A model generated the notes under the pieces. That model was not told the DNA's origin. It worked only from the letters and a program-made list of their open reading frames with translations, and ran no database searches. A stretch of 64,000 nucleotides of DNA from Bugula neritina. Lineage: Eukaryota > Bryozoa > Gymnolaemata > Cheilostomatida > Bugulidae. The position numbers and the translations under genes are program-made. Below, one piece after another: positions 1 to 12,531 of the stretch. Where the stretch lies: NCBI GenBank assembly GCA_964035545.1, contig OZ037771.1:10889480-10953479 (forward strand). Direction: 5' to 3'. Every line of letters begins with the position of its first letter. Within the stretch, counting starts at the first letter, position 1.

Positions 1-257
1 CCCAGCATGGTTCACAGTAGCAGCTAGCTCTAAAGTATTCAACATCAAATCATAACTCCAAGTAATTCAATATAGAATAGAAATCTTATGAGACTTATGA
101 ATTTTAAAATGGATAGCTTTCTAACGCTTTTGTGCTCAAATTGAGTTTATCAACTCAAGATTTTCTTCTACTGCGACTTGGCTCTCACACAACTAAACTC
201 AAAAATAGTTAATAAAAAAAAAATTCTACTAAGCATCAGTAAAATGTGGTTTGTTAC

Positions 258-3200
258 CTGATCGTTCAAAGTCTTTCACTGACATGCTCCCAAGATGTTT
301 AATATTGCTGGCATTTGTGTCTGAAAAAAAAAATTAAATAAAGTATTTATAATTTGGTTACTTAAAACAAAGGACAGCTGTTATGCAGGTTGTTTGGTAG
401 ATCAGTAAAAAATAGTGAAGATAACTCTAATTTTACTTTCAGATTTGTAGAGATTTAAAGTGAAGGCAGCTTTTAAGTTATTTTAGAATCACACCTTAAA
501 GAGGTGCAATCATTAATAAACACATGCATGTGTGAGAGAACTAGCAAAACAGTTGTCGTTCCAGGGAGTTGTTAACTTTCACCCTGAAACAATATTTATA
601 AACACACTTAATAATTTAGGCCATTGAACTATCCCTGTGAAGTGTTAGAAACTGATTATCCATGAGGTCAAAAGTTGACCTTGCAGAGGCAATTATTTTA
701 TCAATTTGACATATTTAAGTTTTGCCAGTCAAATAAAATTTGCAAGGAATTAAACAAGAATTTGTTGAGCGTTAAAATAAGCATAGCTTTTTAGTAACAG
801 GGAGAAAACTTTGCATTGGATATTCTATCTAACTCAACTAACAGCAACTCTTACAATATTTACTAAAGCACATTTAAGCATACTGAAGCACATTTAAGCA
901 TACTGAAGCACATTTAAGCATACTGAAGCACATTAAAGCACACTAAAGCATACTAAAGCAGCACCCACACGACCGGCTGTTTAGTAGTTCAATGAATTCA
1001 CTGGTGGAATCACCGATCATATGCTGGTTACAGAGTTTCTAGTAATCATCTTTTAGATGCTTACCAAGTGGGATAGCAGTGTCCACCCCATTAATATCAA
1101 AGTCATCAAAGAACTTGTCTATGATAGCCTGGGGGTTCTTCACATTGGCAATGTAGCCTGTAGATCTGAGATAGGACAATGGGATCTAAAGTGATACAGA
1201 CACTGTCATGCAACAACACACAAACAGCACACAGTAAAGCTAGAAGTTGGTTGCAGTAAAGGAGAAATTTGGCAAAGCCTGCTTTCTAAAAACAGTTGTG
1301 TTTTTAATTCTTAACCTTAGCTCCAAAAAGAAAATTCACAAAGATGATTAAAGAACTTGGGCTATTGAAATTTCTCTGTTGCCACACCTAAGCTTGCATG
1401 CAAGTCACAAGAAAGTCATGAAATATGAAACAAAGTCATAAATAGCCATTTAGATTACAATAGTAAGAATACTAGTGAGAGTTTTTCCCCAATCCAATTG
1501 CCCTGGGGAAACCTATATACCACAGGGAGGCTGATAGTCAAAAACATTTTTAATGCAGCTTTAGATTACAATTAGACAGAGCCAGCGTCTTATAGTTGAA
1601 AATGAAAATTTCTAATTGATTTCACTATACTTTGGTGGGGCATCTGGAGTGCTATTAATGCAGATGATGAAACAATATTTTGTTTTTGAAAGCTCATCAC
1701 TTTACCAAAGAAATCTGATCCATAAAGTTCAGAGGGTAACTGGTTGCAGCAGTAGAACTAAAAAGGCCCATTTTATAGTAATTAAAGGATGCCAAGCAGC
1801 TTAGTCATCCCACAGATATGTTTATTTTTCATCATTCATTGAGTAAAACAGGGAAAACAATATAACTAAACTCAGCTTTGCCATATGACTCACAGCTTGA
1901 ACTCACAAAAATGTTTTTTTACACCAAAACTGATTTGTAGTCAGAATTCCAGAAAATTCATAGATTGCAACATAATGCTGCAAATACTTTTCTGATAATG
2001 ACTGACACAAGTTTGAAACTGGATGTGATAGGAATGACAATAGTGAATGGTCTCAGATATACAATTTTAAACCAAACAAACAAGTTAGTATCTCTAAAAT
2101 GGTTTACAAGAATAGGATAATCATTGGAGAGTTCAATTCTTATCTTATTTATAGAACCCAGTTATGTAATAGTCTACTTTTATTCCAGATTGTCTAAATC
2201 AAGTCTCACTATATGTGACAATGTTTTTCATCTGTAAGCTACCAAAGCTTCAGCCAACTAAAGTCCTTTGTGACAATACATTCTCTCACCCAGACAGATA
2301 ATGTTAAGTCTAATAAAAGCATAAAATAACAGAGATAGCAGGTGTAAATTTTGGTTATCTCCATTAAGGGTGTTACTAAACAGTTAGTTATGCATTACAG
2401 TAGTTGGACTATGAAACTGGTTGCTGAATATGGAACCTAGTGCTTAAAGATTTCATAAAGTTCTAGCTTTCACTTATAAACCCAATCTTGCGCTATTTTC
2501 CATTTCCTCCACGAAGTAGGACTAATAAATAATATACAAATTATTGTTTCATACAACCATTTTACAAACGAAAAAATAAGATAATTTCCTTTTCACCCTG
2601 TGGCTATTTCAATATGTGTAGCTGCTGAAAAATAATTTCAACTCATGAATTGAGTAGGAAGAATATTATATTTAAATACAACAGAATACAAGAAATAGCT
2701 ACGCTTGGATGCACCCTTATGTGTGACTTAAATTTAGCGGTCGGTGTTGACTCCAATCAGCAAAACTAGCCAACTATATAATTATAATTTCTATCTATAG
2801 TACTTTGTACAGCAGCCAACGCAGGGAAATGCTAGATATACTAGGTTCATTACTAAGGTTTCTTTTCAGTGTGAAACTTTGAATTTGCTTTATACTTTCC
2901 TTCACTTTATTTTACTTCTTACTAAAAGCTGATATTTTATTTCAGAGGAACTTGTGAGTTAAAACTGACTTTAGAACTACATGTAGGTCTAGTATCTAAA
3001 TATGAATTAAGAAGCAAGTTATCAAAGCACATCTGCAGGATAAAAGAATAATAGATATTTATACTAGTGCCTAAACAAACTAGAGAATGCTATGATAGAG
3101 CTCTTAACCCTAAATAGCTGTAATGTGCATGTGCAACATACTATTATGTGTAGTCAAACCTTTAGATAGATGGAATACCACAACAACATCCAGAAATTAC

Positions 3201-5292
3201 AAATATTTTGATGAGACTGAAGAAAATGTTGTGTAAACAGTTGAGCAACAATCTCTGACATTCTAAATAATTGCAACAATAATATTTGTTAGATGAATAA
3301 CATTTTACTTTCAAAACTAGTAGCTTGTAATCATACCCATATGATGCCTTTTAAGAAATATAGTGCATAGTGCTTGCTCTAAACCAAAACTACAAATATT
3401 GGAAGTTCAAAACTACTGTGAGCTATGCTCAGTATAATTTTTAACCCCATACTACTGAAAATAAGTACAAAATACCGATTTATAGAACACTAACAGCTAT
3501 AAAGTATATTGCCATTCTACACTGTAACTATAATGACCCTTGATTCGAATCAGCAGTGCAGCATTTTCTAATTTGAACTGGGAGGTCCGTTTGCCATTCT
3601 CCAGCTCTAGCATGTTGCTCAGCTTTTATATGCAGTGTTCACAGCTTTGTAATTGAACATGTTTGTCATAATATTTAAAACCACTGGTCATCGTGTATGG
3701 TTCTGATAAGATAATCATTCAAAGAATAGTTATAATTCAAAGAAATAAAAGACAATTGTTATTTTATCTAAATTGTGACTTTCTACTTAATTTTCATCAA
3801 AAAGCATTGCAACATCGTTTTGTGGCAAAGTGCACCAACATTGCTATCACTATTTCCCATGAGCTACTGATAAAGAAGTATATATGTATACATTTGATCA
3901 GCCATTGAATCCATTAGATGCAGTTGTCTAAATGTCAACAGCATTCATCTACAATTCTGCTAAACTCATTAGCTTTTTATTACTACATACTACAGCTAAG
4001 TAAATCAAGTGCAACAGCTACTTGTTAACTAGCTTCATATATCCATGTACAGTGGAACTTTTCCAAATATCAGCAGTTTTAGCAGCAAAATACCATTTTC
4101 AGAAGAACAACAAACTTATTTGGCTCAAAGAGGCATCACAACATAAAAACAATCAAAGACATGCATTTTGGTTTTCTTTCAAATTAACACCAAACCAAAA
4201 TTAAAGCCTCAAAAGCTCACAACTTAGCCAATCCCATTACCTGTCATCTTATTGGTATTCAAAGCATTTACTGGGGAGTTGACTAACAGCCCTGCATAAG
4301 ACTGAGTGACTGGGGTTGTGCTCTCGGTTTTATTAGGAAGAATCAGTTTCACACGGAACACAACATTTCCGTAAGGAACTCTGTTAGATATGGTAGAAGA
4401 GTAATTGTTGTATGTCCAAAATACCCTCCTAGTTCTAGAATACTGGTTAGAGTTGGCAGAGGGATTAGAATAACCTGGTCTCTGAACACAAAAGTAGATG
4501 AGTTACGATTATAACGACTTTTGAGTTTAACTTCTTGCATCTAGTAGGTACATCATCAGTTCTACTTGCTTAAAAATTATGTCTCAAATTTTAGTATACT
4601 TTCCATATGTAGTATATATTATTTTGTAGTTCAAGTGAGAAATTATAAATTTAGAAGTATTTGACTTATTTATTCATCGAAATGTTTTACTTTATCTCTT
4701 GAAAGTACAAGCCATAAAGCCTGAAGATCACTCTGGTCCTTACTGCAACCCTTTATACTCTTATGGCTGGATTACTATTACTATTAGTAAGAGCAAAAAC
4801 TCAAAGTATTTCCACGTCGAAAGAAATTACAACCTTAGACACTTTTTGTTTTGCTATCTTTTAAAAGTGGTTGTAATATTTTAAAAGGTGAAGAAAACGA
4901 AGGGCAAGTATAATGTACCACACACAAATAAAAATAGTTCTGGTATTTTTATGCTGGTCTAGGAAAAGTCGAAAAAGAATGCATGTTGAAGAAATTTTTT
5001 TTCAAAATTCTAGATTTAATCTTTTATTTTATTTACTTTAGCAAAAACTATCGTTCGAACCTTAAACAATGAAATAGGTAAATTATAACCGATTCAGAAT
5101 TGATAAGAAAAACTCTTGGAAATTTCTCTTGAACTTACAGGATTGGATGCAGTTATCATCAACATGAACATGCATGCAGCATACGCTAACTTATACTTTA
5201 TAACTTATGAGCCTTACCTCGTAGGTTGAAGCATTTTGAGCTGTGCAGCAGCAGATGAGGAAAGTAAATAAGAATATCTGTTGAACCTTCAT
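258..5292 (-). CDS. Secreted protein of unknown function, 5' part (four exons, 3' end outside window)
   Basis: Four exons join in phase on the minus strand: 5292-5218, 4481-4241, 1157-1065 and 320-258. Exon 1 starts with ATG and encodes a hydrophobic stretch (MKVQQIFLFTFLICCCTAQ) that looks like a cleaved signal peptide, followed by an N-glycosylation site. Donors are GTAAGG, GTAATG, GTAAGC and GTAACA, and the acceptors follow pyrimidine-rich tracts. The phases (0, 1, 1, 1) agree at every junction. Exon 2 has a polar Ser/Asn/Tyr segment and then alternating hydrophobic residues around VPYGNVVFRVKLIL. This faintly recalls a SEA-domain strand, but I cannot confirm it. Exon 3 contains PQAIIDKFFDDFDINGVD. 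The coding sequence continues left of position 258. The signal peptide and exon chain are seen; an extracellular or membrane role is inferred. Confidence 0.72.
861..960. repeat. 20-bp tandem repeat, about five copies
   Basis: Copies of CATTTAAGCATACTGAAGCA and diverged versions lie in tandem in an intron of the secreted-protein gene. The last copies are more diverged (CATTAAAGCACACTAAAGCA). No function is evident. Confidence 0.85.
1158..4240. other. Intron of the secreted-protein gene, no other gene seen
   Basis: About 3.1 kb of AT-rich sequence between exons 2 and 3. Its short open frames on either strand show no recognisable protein, no codon pattern and no splice-consistent partners. I see no tandem array or terminal repeats here. 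Confidence 0.6.
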
Positions 5293-6722
5293 TTTATCGT
5301 AGCAGTGGATGCAGTGTTAATATTAATATATAAAAGAAAAGTAGATGTGGACAAGTCCCAGATTTTGCTGTCTAAGTTACTTCAAGAATGCGTTCACTTT
5401 GACTACAGATCAACAACATTCCAGTTTATATTGGCAGCCACCAAAGGTCACGAGGTTAACGTGATAAGCGGCAGTAAAACTATACCCACCCACTTGTATG
5501 AGCATTGCCACCAGCTGGTTGCCAATGGCTCAACATAATCCAATCAGAACTGACACGGGTGCCGGATATCTTGCGGTTTCACCATTCCTGCGGTTGAATG
5601 ATCTTTCAGTTTAACTACACTGTCAGATTTAGGTTAGGTTTATACTTCAGTATAATGAAAGCTACAGTGATAAGTTCCAGTTGAAATTATAATGGTACAA
5701 TTTATCAAAACATTACCAGAGGCAGAGCTGATCCATTGTAAAGGAACCAATGAATTGGAAAAATATTATTTCTAGTTCAGTGAAAGGAACTATTTGGTTA
5801 ATCTTTTGTAAAAGTCAATCTCATTTGATTAAAGGCTCCCTCAACTGATATTTTAGGGTCTCTAGTTGATTACAACATATTATGAATAATCTCAGTTCCA
5901 AAAATAGAGTAATTTTCTTCATGCATTTCTTTAGCATTTGTTTTAATATAAATGTAAACAAGTTGAAATATAATTAAATTTTATAAAGCATTTTATAATT
6001 AATATTTATAATTAATATAATGCATTTTAATGAAATAATATATTCAGTTAACGTAACAGATTTATAGATACGTAAATTATTTTTGAATGTATATAAAAGG
6101 AGCTGTACATACTCATGAAATAAACTATAGAACTACATTTCCATGGACACATGATAAATCAATTTTCTCATAGGAACTGCATATATAACTCCATGTTGTC
6201 AAATCCCATCAATCTAGCCATATCTAGTAAGTGCTGCTCAGTATGATATCACTGTATAATATGGACTCCTCTTCAGTTCTTCATTGTATAGTCTTTGTTT
6301 TAGTTGTGTGGCTTTGGCACTGCTCAATCACTTGTCATGTCATGTCACTGCTCTATCCCCTGGTCTGCCAGTGGCCTGACAATAAATTGAGATATTAATT
6401 GCTGAAAATTATAAGTCCTCTAAAGTTTAGACCTTCTGGCATGAAAAATGCAACTCTTTTGGTGCAGCAACAAGGAAACTTCAACTAGCCTAAGTTTTTA
6501 CAATTTCCTAATAAATTTATGTTTAGGACGAAAGTTGAAACTTTTCAACAAGTTCTCTTGCTATCTTTTTCTTTTATAACTTAGGATTTTCTCAATTTCT
6601 CAATTAGTTACTACCTCAAATACAAATGGCTGCCTCCAATAGAAATTTTGGACAAAACTCTTAAAAGGGAGTTAAGCAAGAATTTGGCAACAAGTAAATC
6701 AAAGATACATATAGAGACTATG

Positions 6723-6839
<117 letters not shown>

Positions 6840-7729
6840 TTATATATTATATATTATACTGTGTAAGTGTATTATATGAATGCTGTTCGTGTCCTGATGT
6901 TGTAGAGTCAGCAATAGGCATCTCCGTTTCAGCTGGTTTCATAACTGCCTTGTCTGTTGAGCATATAACATTACATAATGATCTAATCACATGACCAGAT
7001 GCAGGAAGTGAGTCATGCTCTCAGTGAAAGATGACATCATCATTGGGTGGAAGTCAGAAAATAACACATTCATGGAGAGTACAAGAATCTGTGCTTCCAA
7101 TTAAAACCTGCATGTTTTAAAATCATGACAATCATTAAAAAAGTATGGCAGACCTACATCTACATAATCAGTGGAATTTTATTTATAACTTCAAAGATAA
7201 ACAGTTGACATAAAAGCTTGCGTCATGACATGAACGTGTGTTATTACAGCAACCAATCAGCTTCCCACAATGTCACATAACTTATGCAAGAGTATGACAA
7301 GAAACAGCAATATGATACTTCAGGAACTGTGTGTTTCAGCAACACTATACCTGGCAGCAATAAGACTCTCCCTGGGGCAGCAACGTTAGAAAAATAAGGC
7401 TACTGAGTGTAAAATATCAAGAAATTTTAGTACTTTCAAGTTATTAGCAAGGGTGAATCATATCATGATGAACTGAAACTACTGGATTATTTATATTATA
7501 AAAATTAAAAGACAAACTGTAGCCCAGATTGTTTAGTTCTGTAGTTTATTTTACTCACTTGAGTCATCTATACAACATTTGCTTACAAGTTACAATCCAA
7601 AATTATGTAATAATTATGTAATTATAGTATAAATTTTAATTTATAGTTATTACACCTATTTTGAAGTAAATATGACTTGTAACTTATTCAAGGGAAAATG
7701 TGTAAATTTGTAAATGAATTAGTAGTTAA

Positions 7730-7890
7730 CTTAGGAGCAGGAGTAGTGCTGTGGTTAGAGCTTTGTCTAATAATCACCAGGTCAGTGGCTCAATCAGCCT
7801 TAGTTTAACAGTTCTAGTCATAGTTTCCTACACTTGTTGAATGGCTCATCCAGCACAAGTGTAAGAGTTTTCAACAAAATACCATTTGTA
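7730..7890 (+). repeat. Degenerate tRNA-derived SINE-like element
   Basis: A sequence resembling an RNA polymerase III A box (GTGGTTAGAGC near 7754) is followed about 40 bp later by a B-box-like GGCTCAATCAGCC near 7793. This is the spacing of a tRNA head. No cloverleaf closes, so it is not a working tRNA gene. The call rests on box spacing alone. Confidence 0.35.
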
Positions 7891-10800
7891 GTAAAGACAT
7901 TTTCTTCAAAATCTCCATTACTGCACCTAACTGTATGAAAAGCATCTAGTCATAGTTGTTTCTGCACCACATATGAAAAAGTTATTCAATAAGTGTTTCG
8001 AAAGCCTTTCTATCAGGGGTTCACAAAGATATAGCGACTTGAGATTGAGTGAGATTACAACTGCCATTAAATTTTAGACTGCAACTATTTTATTTTTTAA
8101 CCTCAGTAGCTTTAATCACACAGGCAGATGAACAAATTATACTAAGTACTCTTCACTTAAGAGAAGGCAACTCCGCAAGATCAATCTGAAATATCATGGA
8201 AAAACAATTGATTTGAGCACATTTCTCAGATCAGTTTCAGCGAGATCAATCTGGCATAGATCCATGGAAAGCTGATGACTATAAATTTTAAGCTAAATTA
8301 TACTTGACTACACTTACATAGAACAATATGGGATGGAGTATCAGCCCTTTTGAAAATACTAAATATTTACATTACACATAACACTATAACTAATTGTGGC
8401 TAAAACTAGTGAAAGGAAGTTACTATATTATTGTAGCAAGGAAGGAATTTATCAAATGCTTTTAATAAAAACTACAGATTGCTTATTTAGAGAGAGTTTG
8501 ACTGACTCACTCCATATACATACAAACATGTGGGTCTATATACAAATCACCCAGAACAGTCTTATGTCATATCCTGATTATACTGTAAATAACTTTCACC
8601 TGCACCTATACAGCTTGTAATGAGTTATTATAGCTATAACAGAAATCACGTAGATTGTGCAACACTGCAGTTTAATTGTAGTTGTCTTCTATTGACAAGA
8701 TTTAGGTCTGCAGGAGTGTGATAAACAACACAATATTTTCATATCATCAAAATTTTGAATGAGTTTGCCAAAAGTTCCTACAGGGTTTCATTTAATTTTC
8801 AATTACTTGAAAGTGCTTCTATTTAGTTTTCATGCCTGTATGTGCTTATCTTTGAGATTGTGTAGCAACATCAGCGGAATAACAACTCACTTTGTCTATC
8901 ATTATATAAACTTACTAAAAAGTAATTCTACAGTTTCTTTGCTCAATTCTATCCCTAAAAAAGTTTTTTATTTGAGCATAGCAAAAATTATTTTCTCTGT
9001 TGTTAGCTTATCTTTATTAATGCTCAGTTCCATCTTAGCAAAACAACATAAAGTATGTAAAGTATATAACGTATAATATAAAGTAGAAATAGTTGAGATG
9101 AGGTAACTCCGAAATACAACACCTTAGCCAGCAACACCCAGCTGAAGTATTTACTAATCTAATAGACTATGGAGTAAGCAACTAGTGCTGTATACCTGAA
9201 TGATTGTTCGAATCTTAACTATTATAATTATTCTCATGATGAACCATTTGATATGAGCTCAGATTTAATGACAAACATGGCATATTATATACAGCCGTGT
9301 ACTCTACGTGAACTATTAAAGTCTCAGCACCAATTATCACTGTGCACCCATTTTCATGCTTTGTATGCATGTATCACGCAATTTATATCAAAGTTATTTT
9401 TTTATAAATACTTTTTATGCAGAATGAAGCTTTTTATGGCAAGGTCTTTAAACAGCTTCACCATATCACCATGAGCTAGATTATAAATGGGCTAACATTC
9501 TTAGAACAGCCACATAAGTTCCAAACATTACGTTATCCTCGTCCAGAAAACCAATAATCACTGTTACAATATTTTTTGCGGTAGGTAACTAGAGAAGACA
9601 ACTACCACCTGCTTTGCAAGCTGCAATATAATACATTGTATACACAGCTTTTTGCTCAGCTTAGGATTGTACATAACAATTTTTCTATTTGTTTTGGTAA
9701 ACATCACAATACAAATTGGTGGTGCCTCAACTAAAACAGCTTGTGAAGATGAATAGATGCAAATTTTACTTTCATAAGAATGGCTTTCGTGAAGCCATAC
9801 TGAAAAATAACACATTAGAGCAAAATTTGAACTATTGCAGAAAACCACAGACATGCAGCATTTTCTTATTGCAGTGGAGTTGACTGGCATACTGTGAAAA
9901 ATTGTAAAACAGAAAAATATGACGTAACATATTATATTAATTAAATAATTATAATATTATTAATTGATAATTTTTCAAATATATATATACCTGCAATTAA
10001 AAACTAAAGCAACGTACTGTGAGTAAATTTTGCTCAATTTACATAACTGAACTGTACTAACAATAAAAATAAACATGAAAAAATTACATTATATTATAAA
10101 ATGACAGCCGTATAAAAAGTTCAATACTTTTCAATTGGTGAAGTTTCTACTTTATCTATAATTTTCAACATATTTTTAATTATAGGCCAACAGCCATGTG
10201 TTACTAGTTACTGTGAAAATACAGCTTTAATTCTTCTCATTTCTGAACACTCTCTCCTCGTGTAGTTTGTCATGAATGTACACAAAAGAAGTTGTTGATT
10301 AAAAAAAAGAAAATAACATTATTTTATGCTCTTTCTTTTTGAAATTAATGAAAAGTGTGCAAAGTTTTTGCTATATGCACCACCAGATATATTTATTTTT
10401 ACAAGCTTAATATAGTAATTTTAATAGTTACAGCTAATATAGTAACTCTCAAACAAACCTCTTTGTTGTTCACCTTACAGGGTTCATTGTCATCTTATAT
10501 ATAATTCATCCAATCACTGTATTAGCAAAATATCAACCTCTCAGGTCAAATTGATTAAAGAGTTATCTTCTCTTAAAATGTTGATATAAAGTGAACATAT
10601 CAATGACAAAGGTATTGGTTGTAATTGAATACTGAATTTCAATGCATATAAAACACGTTTGACTATCAAAACAGTATTCTCAGCTTACTCCCCATAATTA
10701 CTCCAAATAAAATGTAACACGTTAATATTATAGCAGCATATAAATGCAATTTATAGACCACCTACATTGTATATTTGCTCAGTCTGTGATGCTGCTTTAA

Positions 10801-12531
10801 TTACATATGACATCTTTCTTTGAAGTCTAGCTCATTGCTTTTCCTCTGCCTAATAAACAATGGGTTGGTGAGATATTTTGTTCTAGTTAGCTGCAGTTAC
10901 ATGCTTTTTGTTTCTTTGAACATCTGTTTATCTTATTAGCTGCCCTACAATAACCATAGACGTTCACTAAGCTGATTGAGCTGTGCTGTGCATAAGTCTA
11001 AACCTTTAAGAAGATGGTTTAGTTGGTAAAAATCATCTTTCAGTAGGTGAAAAAATTTCTGTAGTTGATGTACATAATTGGTGGTTGGGGTTTGGTGAAG
11101 GTTAAATAAAGCTACCATTAATTTGTTTTAAGAGTAGATTGCTACATTGTTTGATCTCCAGTTATAGGTTTACATTGAAGTTTACACTTATAACATCTAC
11201 TTTAGTTTAAGAATGCAGCAAAGAGTTAATAAAAGACATATATGATTATATATACTCTAGACTGTATATGCTCAGATTATATGCCTTTACTAATGAACAG
11301 TGATGGTATGCTGCTGACGCTGTTGAACATAATAATATAATATTTTATGGTAAAGTAATGTATACATAATATAATAATATAATATAATATACACTAGCTA
11401 TATGTGGTAAAGTATTGGCCTGCACTAAATCCAAGTGCACTGTAGAGTTAAGGATGTATTTGAATCTTATTTCAATTAACTAAACCACTCCGAATAGTGT
11501 TACCATCCATGTCTTAGCAGATATGAGATGCCACGCCCACTCATTACCAAACAGAAATAACTTTTAAATAGAGTTATATATAACCATGTAGTGTTTAGTT
11601 TTTCAGTTAAATCACTCTATAAATTAGATGGATTTTGTAATAAATACTAAATATTTGAATTGAAGGTTGCAATAGCATCATAACAGCATTACACTCTTCT
11701 TTAGTGGAAGTCTTTCCATGATTTTAGATGACTTATACTTTTGCGTTAATTATTTCTAGCAATAAATTGTACGAACTTTATCTAACAATTTACTTTGCAA
11801 GTTGGGTTGCCTATACATGCTGGGTTAAGCTAGCAACTAGTGTTTTTCGACGTGATCGTTTAATGATAAAAGTTGATACTTTTGCTAAAAATTTGGTGAT
11901 TTTAAGTTTTAAAAAAGACAAATTATTAGTAATTGACTCATGACTGATAACAAGTTGCACAATTATTTTAAATGAATTTTAATTCTATGAAACAACATTT
12001 CAATTGAAAAGAAAATGACTTCACAAGGATTAAGCATTGGAGCAAGACTAAATTATCTAAAGCTCGCCTGATTGGGTGTATCCTCTCCACTCAGCATAGA
12101 GCTCTAAGGGAAAATCATCTTGCTTGCTGGAACTACAAAAACCTATAACCAGTCTATAACCAAAAATATCTCACTTTTATGGAATTTTCATTATTTTAAT
12201 TGTTGTAATTAGATGATTTATGCTATATTTTAGGGAGTATACTGAAGCTACTCATGCATGCAGCTGACTATAATATGAGGGAAGAACATACAAGACCAGG
12301 AAGTTTTGGGTCATGATGAAACTATATGAGTAATTATACCCTTTGGTTGACATACAAGTTAAGATAATTCATTGTGCAGCTGTATGTTTCATTACTGAGA
12401 GTTTTACACTTCGTATATAATCACACACTGGGAGATAAAAAATATGATTTCACAGTTGAAAGCCAAGTGAGACTGTTAGAATATAGTATATTTTGTGTTG
12501 CACACTTATTATATTGATAAACAAACGGTTG

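Noticed and set aside
7737-7810. tRNA gene
   Set aside because: Box-like motifs are present, but no acceptor stem or anticodon arm can be drawn.
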